Assembly (NCBI GenBank): GCA_009731375.1
Contig: BJOX01000377.1
Span: 212,208 to 276,207 of the forward strand
Source: Paulinella micropora
Taxonomy: Eukaryota > Cercozoa > Imbricatea > Euglyphida
Direction of reading: 5' to 3'
DNA length: 64,000 bases
Position 1 is the first letter of the stretch. Every line of letters starts with the position of its first letter. Positions 12,023 through 24,389 of the stretch are shown here, piece after piece. Below the pieces are notes generated by a model. That model had not been told where the DNA came from. It searched no databases and saw only the letters and a list, made by a program, of their open reading frames with translations. A program made the position numbers and the translations under genes.

Positions 12023-13195
12023 GGCCGAACGTTCTAAACCATGAAGCAGGTTGGGTCAAGATCATGCTGCTTGGACTGTGAGCGATTTTTCCAACTTGAC
12101 TTGGATTTCGACGTCAAGGCATGCACAGTACCCGCGGGACTGGCTGCCCCAATTTCGCCTGTGGCAATAGGTTTGCACTTGATGAAGGCGATGTAAATAA
12201 GGTGACGCCGTGATCATCGATCATCGGCCGGGGTCGCACTGAGAGTCGTCGATTTTTAGAAGTCCTGACCATCGTCGCCGGTGTTGTATGGTCACAGATT
12301 CCGTCAGCTTTCACACTGCGGTTTTGATAGCAACTATTCCATCGCCGCACAGACCCCCATCTGATTGAGCAAAGTGACTGCTTTCCCTTAGTAAGGCAAC
12401 GTTCACGGCTTGCAAACGGTTCAAAGAAGTATCAAGTTGCCATAACAGTGCCACCGTGGCAGTACCAGTTGACCATGAGCCTCGGATGTTTGCAATCATA
12501 CTGGCCCAGGGCCGACTTCAACCGGACTGTTTGTTATCAACAGCGTTTAGAACTCAAACTATCCCATGGCGGCGGCGAAACCTTTCACACAACAATTGAT
12601 AATTCCGATCTCGGAAGGCCTAAAGACACGATGGTTCCTTAAACCGATCATGGCATGTTCTGGCTCTTACTAGGTACGTACATGAAAAAAATGAAGGGTC
12701 ATGGATTTCAATAAAATAGCATGGTCAGTAACCCTTTGGTCCCACAAAACGATTTACAAAATATGAGGGTCGGATGTGAAGTCTGTGGTGAACACGGTGC
12801 ATTTGAAACAAGCAACAAAAAAAAAACAAAAAAAAAACAAAAAAAAAAAGAAGAAGAAGAAGAAGAAGAAGAAGAAGAAGAAGAAGAAGAAGAAGAAGAA
12901 GAAGAAAATGTATGGTGATGAGTTCTAACAAGACTGGAGGAGACAAAGTGCATGCCCTCGGAAGGGGATGCCAGAAAGGATAGAATCAGTTAGCCCAGGA
13001 TCCAGCCCAATGTGTTCAGTCAGTGGAGTGGATAGGTAACTCTGTTCCGAGACGCACGGTGCAGCTGGGTCCAAGTAAGAGAAAAAATACATTCAGAGGT
13101 GGTCGGAGGAAGCAAGCAAAGGCCGCCGATGAAAACAAAAAGCTGCTGGCGGATGAACTGATTCTACTGTAACACCACGATATACTACATCGTTA
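12023..13195. other. Intergenic; (GAA)n at 12851-12905
   Basis: No open frame with recognisable features. A (GAA)n tract follows an A-rich stretch (12820-12850). The last 40 bases belong to a dispersed repeat shared, inverted, with 46.3 and 46.7 kb. Confidence 0.5.
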
Positions 13196-13469
13196 TTGCT
13201 GTTGACATTCAAGACAACACAAAAAATTAGTTTTGAGTTTTTGTGTCAGATTTTCATTTTTGTGACAGTTTTTCATTTTTGTGACAAAAATTCAAACTTT
13301 CAAATTTAATTGTAACATTTCGCGAAAATTTACGATATTTTGCGGACGAATATAGCAGTTAATTTGAAAAATTCAAATTTTCACCCAAAATCAAAATTCC
13401 AACCAAAACTGAAATTCCAACCAAAACAGAAAAATCGATTTTTTTTGTTGTCTTGAATGTCAACAGCAA
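13196..13469 (+). mobile_element. 274-bp MITE, copy 1 (TA target duplication)
   Basis: The element starts TTGCTGTTGACATTCAAGAC and ends with its reverse complement; the perfect terminal inverted repeat is 24 bp. TA flanks it at 13194-13195 and 13470-13471, as for Tc1/mariner-type elements. A second copy of the same length lies at 46381-46654 with only a few differences. The interior is AT-rich with small internal duplications and no ORF, so it would need a transposase in trans. Confidence 0.9.
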
Positions 13470-13917
13470 TATTTCGTTATTAGTTTTTATAGGAATTCAC
13501 TCATGGAAGTGATTGACTCTTATTATTAAATGTATTATAAGATGAATTCTTATTACATTTCCGGTTTTGAAGAAATACTTCCGGTTTTAATCTTATATTG
13601 GGATAAAGGATATGGGGGGAGCTTGGAAGCTTGGACCCCATAGGGCCTATAAATCCTGTATATTTTACACTCAACCGTTTACCGGAGTGGTCAAGGTTGT
13701 TAGGCTCCGCGTTGAGATGTTTGTGCACACCTCCCACCGAACCAAACTTGGCCCTCACTAATTCTATCATCTCTATCGGGCCCTTTGGTGTCTTAGTTAT
13801 TAGTTATTGGACAACAAGGGTGCCACAAAGTGAGAAGGCAACAGACAGCACAAGTTGTAAGGCACGCATTCTTTCATAATACTTCTTCTTCTTCTTTTGT
13901 ACCGCTTTCACTCTTAT
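13470..13917. other. MITE-flanking dispersed repeat, then no clear gene
   Basis: 13471-13530 matches, in reverse orientation, the repeats at about 46290-46376 and 46657-46750 (shared TTCACTCATGGAAGTGATT type core). The rest has a tRNA-like GAGTGGTCAAGG patch I could not fold into a tRNA. Confidence 0.45.
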
Positions 13918-14366
13918 GGAGTGTGCTCTTTTCGTCTGTCTTCGTTGCTTCCGGCTTCTGTTTTCAAAGTTTTTGCGTGTTTCCCTCTCCACTTCCTCTT
14001 CAGCTCCTCAGTATCCATCCTATCCCAATCTTTAGGTTTGGGCGTGGCCTGACTCTATGGATTATTGTATTATCCTGTTTCTGCTTCCGAGCAAGGGTGT
14101 TCACTTGTCAGAGTCTCTGTGTCTGACTCTATCTCTGACTCTGTGTCCGGCGTATCTTCCGACTCCTGTTCCTCAGGTAACTCCCTCTCCTCTAGATTCA
14201 TCGCATCAGCGTGGTCATAAGGGTAGAGGCTTATCCTTTGCTCCGAGACCGTTGCGGGGTTGGTGAAGCACATTCCCTGTGCCAGGCACATATGCACTAA
14301 TGCCCTCGGCATACTTATCTAACTCAGTGTACCTAAACTGATTCAGAGTATCCTCTATTGCGCCCA
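13918..14366 (-). pseudogene. Acidic/basic ORF fragments, possibly gag-like
   Basis: Reading the minus strand from an ATG at 14366, one frame gives MGAIEDTLNQFRYTELDKYA and ends PRNGLGAKDKPLPL. A shifted frame gives an acidic run (NLEERELPEEQESEDTPDTE). A third stretch near 14040-13918 gives DWDRMDTEELKRKWRGKHAK and ends NEDRRKEHTP. Alternating acidic and basic charge with frame breaks suggests a decayed protein gene, perhaps a retroelement capsid gene. No domain is recognised. Confidence 0.3.
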
Positions 14367-15603
14367 TCTAAGATGGATACTGCACTCATCATTTGCTTCG
14401 GTGTGAAGCTCAGGACTCCCCTCTAGGTCTCAAGGCTCATAACCTTCAAACTGGCTCGGAGCAACTCGTGCTGTGGCATTTAGAGAGGCCTTGAATACTC
14501 CACCGACTCGGACTCCTTTCAGAGTCCACTGGGTCAGTCACACTCTCACACAATCACTAAAGTAAGGGAAGGCAATTTAATAAAGCACTGATTACTCTGA
14601 GAACTATAACTAGCTGCATCACAACTTGAACTACGACAAGGGTAACAGGCTCGGACTAAGAAAAGGATAAATAAAATGACAGTCGGACTGTATCCTTAGT
14701 TACTGGTTACCTACGGAGGCTAATACTGCCACACTGGAGTGGCAAAGTATGTGTATAGTGGCACGGTCCGCTGTATCACTAAACAGGCTTACTATGATGA
14801 TAATTAAGTGGAATTTGTATTATCAGTCCCTAGTACTGTGACACTGTCAATACTGAATCAAACTACCTAAGTAATGGTAACTTCTGGTAACGTCGGAAAT
14901 GGATAGGAACAACGGAAACACTGCAAGTGCATGAGAGCCTCCAAAGAGTCACAGGGAGATTGCTGTGGAGGAAATAGGGTGGGATGAGGAAGGAGAGATT
15001 GAGTAACTCACCGAAAGTTCCCCCCCCCACGTGTCTTCTTCCGCTGCCTATAATTGAATTGCTGTGTTGTTAAACTTTATGAGTCGATCGCGCACTTGCC
15101 GCATCACCCGTCGGATAATTCTGCCGGGAAAAAGCCGCGAAACATCGAGTATTAACATGATGTTGGCTAGTACGTATACAATAGCCCAGTGCATCCGGGG
15201 GATGATGTCTACTACTACATTTCTGACAGGTATAAAGACCTACCGAGCCGAGTTCCGACGGTCACGTAAAAGTGGTAATTTTTCAGTAGTAAAGGAATTT
15301 ACTGATTGCACAATCCTCAAGCGTTTATTTCATTTTATTTAATAACCAAATGCTTACTCAGAAAACGTTTACCAAGTTGCTGTTTTCCTATCACTCAAGT
15401 GAAGTGGTGATAGTCTGGCTGACAACTTGAACAATGCAAGCTTGCTGTTTGCTGCAAAGCGTGCATGCCAGAAGCGTAATTTGCCGTGCATGCCAGAGGT
15501 GTAATTTGCCAAATAAGTCGAGACTTTCCTACTTTTTCTTTACGGCCACTAATGCGAGTCACATGGTACTATGCTGCGTAGAACTCCATCAGATGCCGCC
15601 GTG
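14367..15603. other. Unique intergenic sequence, nothing recognised
   Basis: No ORF with coding character on either strand. The C-run at 15020 and short frames at 15064-15342 and 15434-15649 carry no motif. 15471-15510 contains a duplicated CATGCCAGARGYGTAATTTGC. Confidence 0.45.
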
Positions 15604-15793
15604 GATTAGTAAGATAGTTAGTTACTTAGTTAGTTACTTACGTAGTTAGTGCCGTTGTTAGTGACGGTTAGTGAGATAGTTACTGAGTTAGTTCGTTAGT
15701 TAGTTAGTTAGAGACTGTTAGATAGTTAGTTAGTTAGTTAGTTAGTGAGTTTAACTTAGTTGGTTAGTTAGTTAGTGAGTTAGTGAGTTAGTG

Positions 15794-15826
<33 letters not shown>

Positions 15827-15888
15827 CTTATTTAGTGACGGTTAGATAGTTAGTTGTTAGTTAGTGTTGGTTAGATGGTTAGTCAAGC

Positions 15889-15935
<47 letters not shown>

Positions 15936-15955
15936 CAGTTAGTCAGTTACTTTGT
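15604..15955 (+). repeat. (GTTA)n microsatellite
   Basis: A tetranucleotide GTTA repeat with GTGA, CTTA and GTCA interruptions, about 350 bp. Confidence 0.9.
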
Positions 15956-15974
15956 TACTTAGTGAGCTAGTTAG

Positions 15975-16163
15975 TTCACCGCCCTGGCTGCTCTGTCCCT
16001 GCTTGTTGCTCTCCCAGAACCCTGTGGGCGAGTCCAGCCCATCCGAGCCACCCGCTGCCTTGAGGCCCGCCTGGATGGTAAGACTGCCCTTGCCCACCTG
16101 CTGCTCGGCCCCCAGCAGCTCGTCCTCGTCCTCCACGCCGTAATCCCACTGCGCGCCGTTGCC
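15975..16163 (-). other. GC-rich coding-like fragment, strand unresolved
   Basis: A GC-rich block sits between two microsatellites and is open on both strands. The minus frame reads WDYGVEDEDELLGAEQQVGK and then GGSDGLDSPTGFWESNKQGQ, acidic and protein-like. The plus frame (FTALAALSLLVALPEPCG) ends at a perfect donor G|GTAAGAAG at 16162. I favour the minus strand on composition, but the donor argues for plus. It is probably one exon of an unseen gene. Confidence 0.35.
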
Positions 16164-16164
16164 G

Positions 16165-17288
16165 GTAAGAAGAGAAGAAGAAGAAGAAGAAGAAGGAGAA
16201 GAAGAAGAAGAAGAAGAAGAAGAAGAAGAAGAAGAAGAAGAAGAAGAAGAAGAAGAAGAAGAAGAACAAGAAGAACAAGAAGAAGAGGAGGAAAAGGAAG
16301 AGGAAGAAGAAGAAGAAGAAGAAGAAGAAGAAGAGGAGGAAAAGGAAGAGGAAGAGGAACAAGAAGAAGAAGAAGAAGAAGAAGAAGAAGAAGAAGAAGA
16401 AGCTGCAGCTGGTGCATGTTTCTTGGCCTACCAGACATTCCATACACACATACATACATACATACATACATACATACATACATACATACATACATAATGA
16501 TATACATAAATACATACAAACACATATTCAACATGCATACATACAAACATACATACATACATATACACGTACGTACATACATGCACACATACATAAATAC
16601 ATTACATACACACATACATACACACATACATACATACATACATACATACATACATACATACATACATACACACATACAGAAATACATACGTACGCACGTA
16701 CGTACGTACGTACATATACATACACACATACAGACACGCACACATATGCACACAGTATTACACATGCATACATACATACACATACATACATACATAAATA
16801 CATACACACACACAAACACACACACACACACACACACATACATACACACATACATACACACATACATACACACATACATACATACATACATACACACACA
16901 CAAACATACATACATACATACATACGTAAATACATAGTACATACATACATACATGCATACATGCATACATGCATACATACATTCATACAAACATACATAC
17001 AAACATACATACATACATACATACATACATACATACATACATACATACATACATAGTACATACGTACATAAATGCATACATGCATACATGCATACATACA
17101 TACATACATACACACACATACATACATACACACACATACATACATACATACATACATACATACATACATACATACATACATACATACAGAGACATATATC
17201 CATACATACACAAATTGAATACACACATAAAAACATAGATTTCATGCATACATACATACATACATACATACATACATACATACATACA
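16165..17288 (+). repeat. (GAA)n then (CATA)n microsatellites
   Basis: (GAA)n with GGA/CAA variants fills 16165-16402. A 40-bp unique stretch is followed by CATA repeats with CACA and GTAC variants at 16443-17288. Confidence 0.95.
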
Positions 17289-17335
17289 CACCTTCCTAGG
17301 TGCCTTTAGATGACTGAATCTGTAGTAAGTATCAA

Positions 17336-17452
17336 CCTATGTATATGTATATGAATATGTTTATGTATATGTAATTTTATATGTATATGCAAGCTTACAT
17401 GTATATGTATATGTATATGTATGCGTATATGTATATGTATATGTATATGTAC

Positions 17453-17504
<52 letters not shown>

Positions 17505-17516
17505 TTATGTATATGT

Positions 17517-17547
<31 letters not shown>

Positions 17548-17610
17548 ATATATATATACACACGTATATTGATATATATATATATATAAGCTTATATATA
17601 TACATATACA

Positions 17611-17670
<60 letters not shown>

Positions 17671-17757
17671 CATATGTATATGCATATGCATATGTATATG
17701 TATACACATATACATATGTGTATATGTACGTGTAAATGGATATGGATATGGATATGG

Positions 17758-17816
<59 letters not shown>

Positions 17817-17841
17817 CATATGTATATGTATATGTATATGC

Positions 17842-17892
<51 letters not shown>

Positions 17893-17899
17893 CGTATAC

Positions 17900-17938
<39 letters not shown>

Positions 17939-18035
17939 CATGTATATGTATGTATATATTTGTATAATTGTGTACGTATATGCCTTTGGATCTCACTTGA
18001 TCCCTTGCGTAGTCTCTATCTATCTATCTAGATAG

Positions 18036-18109
<74 letters not shown>

Positions 18110-18145
18110 CCTACCTACCCTACCTACCTACCTACCTACCTACTC
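17336..18145 (+). repeat. (TATATG)n, then (TATC)n and (CTAC)n
   Basis: A hexamer TATATG array (17336-17975) has an AT/TG core and a local inversion near 17520-17610. TATC (18018-18106) and CTAC (to about 18145) follow. Confidence 0.95.
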
Positions 18146-18845
18146 TGTCTGTCTGGCTGGCTGGCTGACTGGACTGGCTACTGGCTGGCTAGCTGACTGG
18201 CTGACTGGTCTGGGGTCTGGCTGATTGGCTAGCTGACTAGCTGACTGGACTGGCGGACTGGACTGGCTGTCGGGCTGGCTGGCTAGCTGACTGACTGGTC
18301 TGGGGGCTGGCTGATTGGCTAGCTGACTGGCTGACTGGACTGGCGGACTGGACTGGCTGTCGGGCTGGCTGGCTAGCTGACTGGCTGACTGATCTGGTTG
18401 GCTGGCTGACTGGCTAGCTGACTGGTCTGGTTGGCTGACTGAACTGGCTGGAGGGCTAGCTGGCTAGCTGACTGGCTGACTGGACTGGTTGGCTGACTGG
18501 ACTGGCTGGCTGGCTGGCTGACTGGACTGGCTGGCTGGCTGGCTGGCTGGCTGACTGGACTGGCTGGCTGACTGGACTGGCTGACTGCACTGGCTGACTG
18601 CACTGGCTGACTGGCTGACTAGACTGGCTGACTGCACTGGCTGACTGGCCTGGCTGGACTGGCTGACTGCACTGGCTGACTGGCTGACTGCACTGGCTGA
18701 CTGGCTGGCTGGCTGACTGCACTGGCTGACTGCACTGGCTGACTGCACTGGCTGACTGGCTAGCTGACTGGCTGGCTGGCTAGCTGACTGGACTGGCTGA
18801 CTGGACTGGCTGACTGGACTGGCAGGCGGGCTGGCTGGCTGACTG
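18146..18845 (+). repeat. CTGACTGG / GGCTGACTGGACT minisatellite
   Basis: About 700 bp is built from CTGG, CTGA and CTGGACTGG blocks, with a longer-period duplication: a block of about 110 bp near 18200-18290 recurs near 18300-18390. The reverse strand is open and encodes Ser/Gln/Pro repeats, which I take as chance. Confidence 0.9.
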
Positions 18846-18962
18846 CTAGCAAATTAAGACGCTACGCACTAAGGCCCGCTCTACACCCCAGGACAGTGGC
18901 ACCACCGCCCATTGTTTTCAGGAAGCAAAGCCAGGAATTTGCACCAGAAACCCGAAACACTG

Positions 18963-19174
18963 GAGAAGTTCCTTGCCCTTAAGCACAACGAGCAATTACT
19001 TCAAACGATTCGTTCTCAGCCGCTTCTGATTTGTGTGGCTTGTGTAATGGCTCATTTGAAAGCTCTCGTCAAGAGCTTTTCAATGAGCCATAGCACAGGT
19101 TGTGATGGAAATATCGGCTGGGATCGAAGCGCTTGAAGTCGTTGTTGATTGTACTTAAGAAGTAGGAACTTCTC
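18963..19174. mobile_element. Foldback palindrome with ~104-bp arms
   Basis: Left arm 18963-19066 and right arm 19071-19174 are inverted copies (roughly 80 percent by eye) around the 4-base loop CGTC. The central GGCTCATTTGAAAGCTCT hairpin is nearly perfect. Related pieces are at 19281-19337 (left arm only), 19940-20090 (left arm plus hairpin) and, for the outer segment 18866-18963, inverted at 50515-50642. Dispersed copies make it a non-autonomous element rather than a chance hairpin. Confidence 0.7.
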
Positions 19175-19280
19175 TGGGTATTGTATGTATTGGGCTGAGT
19201 GACTGAGGCGCGCTCTACACCGGGTTTCTGGGGCCACTTTCTGGGTTTGATGCCTGAAAAGCCTGGCCTGTGGCGCCACT

Positions 19281-19402
19281 TGAGAAGTTGCTATTTCTTA
19301 AGTACAACGAACAATGACTTCAAGCGCTTTGATCTCAGTCATGTATATGTATATGTATATGTATATACTGTATATGTATATGTATATCTATATGTATATG
19401 TA
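19281..19402 (+). repeat. Foldback left-arm fragment fused to (TATATG)n
   Basis: 19281-19337 repeats the arm sequence (GAGAAGTT to GATCTCAG) and then passes without a break into (TATATG)n at 19341-19402. Confidence 0.65.
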
Positions 19403-19412
19403 ATGTGTGTAT

Positions 19413-19540
19413 GTAAGTGGGAGGTCGCTGAGAGGGAAGGCTTGATGATGGACCGCCTTGAAGCTTACTTCAGCGTTAAGGACTTAGCGAAGCTCGTGGC
19501 GGAGTATGCCGTAGGGCCGTTGCATCAGGTCCGTTCCACG
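19413..19540 (+). other. Coding-like fragment ending in DLAKLVAEYA
   Basis: After GTAAG the frame reads WEVAEREGLMMDRLEAYFSV, KDLAKLVAEYAVGPLHQV, RSTEM and then runs into the (GGGAAA)n tract. It is amphipathic and helical in appearance, unlike neighbouring repeats. No family is recognised. Probably an exon or relic. Confidence 0.3.
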
Positions 19541-19728
19541 GAAATGGGAAGGAAAGGGAAAGAGAAAGGGAAAGGGAAAGGGAAAGGGAAAGGAAAGGAA
19601 AAAGGAAAGGAAAAAGGAAAGGAAAAAGGAAAGGAAAGGGAAAGGAAAGGGAAAGGAAAGGGAAAGGAAAGGGAAAGGAAAGGAAGGGAAAGGAAGGGAA
19701 AGGAAAGGGAAAGGAAAGGGAAAGGATA
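19541..19728 (+). repeat. (GGGAAA)n purine minisatellite
   Basis: About 185 bp with GGGAAA, GGAAA and GGAAAAA units. The purine strand is entirely plus. Confidence 0.95.
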
Positions 19729-20090
19729 ATGCAACCGAGACACCCACCCAGTGCCACCTGAAGCCGGGTACAGAGACAACCTACTGATGGACCGGCCGGT
19801 ACAGAGACAACCCTCTGGGCATCGAGATGGACCGGTATTGCGTGCACTTTGGCCTGCTACTTGATGATTTATCAAGTAATGCCGCTTTGTGAGTTGGGGT
19901 GTCCCGGCCGAATAAACACCACCCAGATTTCCGGGTTCTGGGTGTGAAAGAGAAGTTCCTTGTCTTTAACAACAACACTTGACACGCTTCGTTCTCAGCC
20001 GGTTTTGATCTTGATGGCTTGTGTAGTGGCTCGTTTGAAAGCTCTCATCAAGAGCTTTCTAATGAGCCATAACACAAGTTGTAGATGCAA
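19729..20090 (+). repeat. Unique stretch and third foldback copy
   Basis: 19745-19830 has an imperfect duplication around GGTACAGAGACAACC. 19910-20090 is a foldback copy with left arm and central hairpin (20033-20070) whose right arm is replaced by a microsatellite. Confidence 0.6.
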
Positions 20091-20095
20091 ACATT

Positions 20096-20109
20096 ATACA
20101 TATACATAC

Positions 20110-20171
<62 letters not shown>

Positions 20172-20190
20172 GTATACATTTACATGTGTG

Positions 20191-20248
<58 letters not shown>

Positions 20249-20285
20249 CATATGCATATGTATATGTATATGTATATGCATATGC

Positions 20286-20317
<32 letters not shown>

Positions 20318-20357
20318 GTATATGTATATGTATATGTAATGTATATGTATATGTATG

Positions 20358-20388
<31 letters not shown>

Positions 20389-20392
20389 GTAC

Positions 20393-20448
<56 letters not shown>

Positions 20449-20520
20449 TTGTATATGTATATGTATATGCATATGTATGTGTATATGTATGTATATGCAT
20501 AGATGTGTAGATACAAATAC
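20096..20520 (+). repeat. (ACATAT)n / (TATATG)n with an orientation switch
   Basis: The hexamer runs as ACATAT to about 20175, then inverts to TATATG after CATTTACATGTGTG, so the block can fold on itself. Confidence 0.9.
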
Positions 20521-20560
20521 AGATATATATACATATATATATGTATATATATCTTCTTGA

Positions 20561-20588
20561 ACCTGTGAAAGCTGTTTTGTTCTTAAAT

Positions 20589-20636
<48 letters not shown>

Positions 20637-20835
20637 AACCTGTGAAAGCTGTTTTGTTCTTAAATTATATATATATATATATATCTTTTGTTGAACCTGT
20701 GAAAGCTGTTTTGTTCTTAAATAATATATATATATATATATATATATAAACCTGTGAAACTGTGAAAGCTGTTTTGTTCTTAAATTATATATATATATAT
20801 ATCTTCTACCTGTGAAAGCTGTTTTGTTCTTAAAT
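20561..20835 (+). repeat. Five copies of a 27-bp unit separated by (TA)n
   Basis: CTGTGAAAGCTGTTTTGTTC followed by TTAAA recurs at 20562, 20639, 20696, 20760 and 20809 (approximate), each separated by 20-45 bp of TA dinucleotides. Confidence 0.9.
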
Positions 20836-20880
20836 AAAAAACCAGTCCATAATCCGGGTCCTCCTGGATAGCAAGAGAGA

Positions 20881-21785
<905 letters not shown>

Positions 21786-21840
21786 CCATATGCACACACA
21801 TAGTCATACACATATATGTATGCAAATATGATAGACAGAA

Positions 21841-21848
21841 AGAAAGAC

Positions 21849-21884
<36 letters not shown>

Positions 21885-21909
21885 GGATGGATAGATAGAT
21901 AGATAAATG

Positions 21910-21944
<35 letters not shown>

Positions 21945-22021
21945 GGATAGATGGATAGATAGATAGATGGAAAGATAGATAGATAGATAGGTAGATAGAT
22001 AGATGATAGATAGATAGATAT

Positions 22022-22059
<38 letters not shown>

Positions 22060-22116
22060 GGATAGATAGATGGATAGATAGATAGATGGATAGATGGATA
22101 GATAGATAGATAGATG

Positions 22117-22165
<49 letters not shown>

Positions 22166-22174
22166 GTAGATAGG

Positions 22175-22221
<47 letters not shown>

Positions 22222-22307
22222 GTAGATAGACTAGTTTATGTTTCCGCGCAGTGTAGATCTTTGCTTCATACTCTTTTTATAGAAAGATAGATAGATGATA
22301 GATGATT

Positions 22308-22368
<61 letters not shown>

Positions 22369-22397
22369 ATAGGTAGATAGATAGATAGATAGATATG

Positions 22398-22450
<53 letters not shown>

Positions 22451-22451
22451 G

Positions 22452-22497
<46 letters not shown>

Positions 22498-22603
22498 CCA
22501 GGTTATGTTTCCGCGCTGTGTAGATCTGTGCTTCATACTCTTTTTTATAGAAAGAAAGATAGATAGATAGATAGATAGGTAGGTAGGTAGGTAGGTAGGT
22601 AGG

Positions 22604-22641
<38 letters not shown>

Positions 22642-22718
22642 TATAGATAGATAGATAGATAGATAGATCAGTTTATGTTTCCGCGCTATGTACATCTTTG
22701 CTTCATACTCTTTTTTAT

Positions 22719-22770
<52 letters not shown>

Positions 22771-22824
22771 GGACCAGTTTATTTTTCCGCGCTGTGTAGA
22801 TCTTTGCTTCATACTCTTTTTTAT

Positions 22825-22861
<37 letters not shown>

Positions 22862-22963
22862 CATAGATAGATAGATAGATAGGTAGGTAGGTAGGTAGGT
22901 AGGTAGATAGATAGATAGATAGATATATAGATAGTAGACAGATAGATAGATAGATAGATAGAC

Positions 22964-23021
<58 letters not shown>

Positions 23022-23098
23022 GTAGATAGATAGATAGACCAGTTTATATTTCCGCGCAGTGTAGATCTTTGCTTCATACTCTTTTTTAAAGAAATAAG

Positions 23099-23132
<34 letters not shown>

Positions 23133-23137
23133 CAGAC

Positions 23138-23172
<35 letters not shown>

Positions 23173-23265
23173 TAGACAGATAGATAGGTAGATAGGTAGA
23201 TAGATAGATAGACCAATTTATATTTCCGCGCTGTGTAGATCCTTGCTTCATAATCTTTTTCATAC
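21841..23265 (-). repeat. GATA satellite with six copies of a ~57-bp insert
   Basis: GATA/GGTA tetranucleotides are interrupted at 22230, 22497, 22668, 22772, 23037 and 23211 by a conserved block with the core TTTCCGCGCTGTGTAGATCT and TTGCTTCATACTCTTTTTTA. Spacing is 104-267 bp. On the minus strand each insert encodes [13 protein letters not shown] inside a Ser/Ile/Tyr/Leu repeat, which I read as chance. Confidence 0.9.
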
Positions 23266-23270
23266 CTAGC

Positions 23271-23301
<31 letters not shown>

Positions 23302-23401
23302 GTGTATCTCCTGCCAATTGCTGAGCCAAAAGGCCATGTGCATCCAGTCCTCCATTCCATAAGGAAAGTCTCCACACCAATCGGTGGAATAAAGGAAGTG
23401 A

Positions 23402-23993
23402 NNNNNNNNNNNNNNNNNNNNNNNNNNNNNNNNNNNNNNNNNNNNNNNNNNNNNNNNNNNNNNNNNNNNNNNNNNNNNNNNNNNNNNNNNNNNNNNNNNN
23501 NNNNNNNNNNNNNNNNNNNNNNNNNNNNNNNNNNNNNNNNNNNNNNNNNNNNNNNNNNNNNNNNNNNNNNNNNNNNNNNNNNNNNNNNNNNNNNNNNNNN
23601 NNNNNNNNNNNNNNNNNNNNNNNNNNNNNNNNNNNNNNNNNNNNNNNNNNNNNNNNNNNNNNNNNNNNNNNNNNNNNNNNNNNNNNNNNNNNNNNNNNNN
23701 NNNNNNNNNNNNNNNNNNNNNNNNNNNNNNNNNNNNNNNNNNNNNNNNNNNNNNNNNNNNNNNNNNNNNNNNNNNNNNNNNNNNNNNNNNNNNNNNNNNN
23801 NNNNNNNNNNNNNNNNNNNNNNNNNNNNNNNNNNNNNNNNNNNNNNNNNNNNNNNNNNNNNNNNNNNNNNNNNNNNNNNNNNNNNNNNNNNNNNNNNNNN
23901 NNNNNNNNNNNNNNNNNNNNNNNNNNNNNNNNNNNNNNNNNNNNNNNNNNNNNNNNNNNNNNNNNNNNNNNNNNNNNNNNNNNNNNNNNNNNN
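23402..23993. other. Assembly gap (592 N)
   Basis: Run of N between the end of the GATA satellite region and the LINE 3' flank. Small 9-13-base N runs also occur at 903, 40227, 47360, 51750, 53234, 60032, 60714, 60833 and 62888. Confidence 0.99.
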
Positions 23994-24177
23994 GCGTCAC
24001 AGTTTAACGCCTTGAGGCCATTGGGCTGGAACTCTGTTTAGCAAGTGTGACTAGGTTTTTTCATCGGGATTTCCCTCAAATATGTCACAGTCAACACTCC
24101 AAGGCAGATTTACTATATCTGAGGCGTACTGATGCAGCTAATGGCATATCCTCAACGGACATAAGCCTCCAATACCC

Positions 24178-24179
<2 letters not shown>

Positions 24180-24253
<74 letters not shown>

Positions 24254-24341
24254 ACTACTACTACTACTACTAGTACTACTACTACTACTAATAATAATAA
24301 TAATAATAATAATACTAATAATACTAATAATGATAATGATA

Positions 24342-24377
<36 letters not shown>

Positions 24378-24378
24378 G
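24180..24378 (-). repeat. LINE 3' trinucleotide tail
   Basis: TAA repeats (24180-24250), TAC (24251-24290), then TAA with TGA variants to 24378. It abuts the LINE stop codon region (24390-24392). Confidence 0.85.
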
Positions 24379-24389
24379 GCTTCCTCAGA

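Noticed and set aside
12311-12499. 62-codon minus-strand frame
   Set aside because: No motif and no splice context. Nothing sets it apart from chance.
13665-13760. tRNA-like A box (GGAGTGGTCAAGG) that could be a Leu/Ser tRNA
   Set aside because: No matching B box, and no acceptor or anticodon stem that I could pair. At most a tRNA-derived relic.
15604-15955. (GTTA)n considered as a telomere-like repeat
   Set aside because: The unit is a tetranucleotide with interruptions, internal to the contig and next to ordinary microsatellites. It is not a TTAGGG- or TTTAGGG-type telomere.
16443-17288. Long open frames of Tyr-Ile-His-Thr or Met-Tyr-Val-Cys in several frames
   Set aside because: Direct translations of CATA/TATG repeats. 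Tetranucleotide repeats without stops are open in several frames by chance.
18373-18748. Ser/Gln/Pro repeat frames on minus, resembling a low-complexity protein
   Set aside because: The underlying minisatellite is open in several frames, and no flanking coding sequence or splice sites are seen.
21841-23265. Regular blocks separated by GATA tracts considered as a CRISPR-like array
   Set aside because: The conserved blocks are separated by simple repeats, not unique spacers, spacing varies widely, and the genome is eukaryotic.
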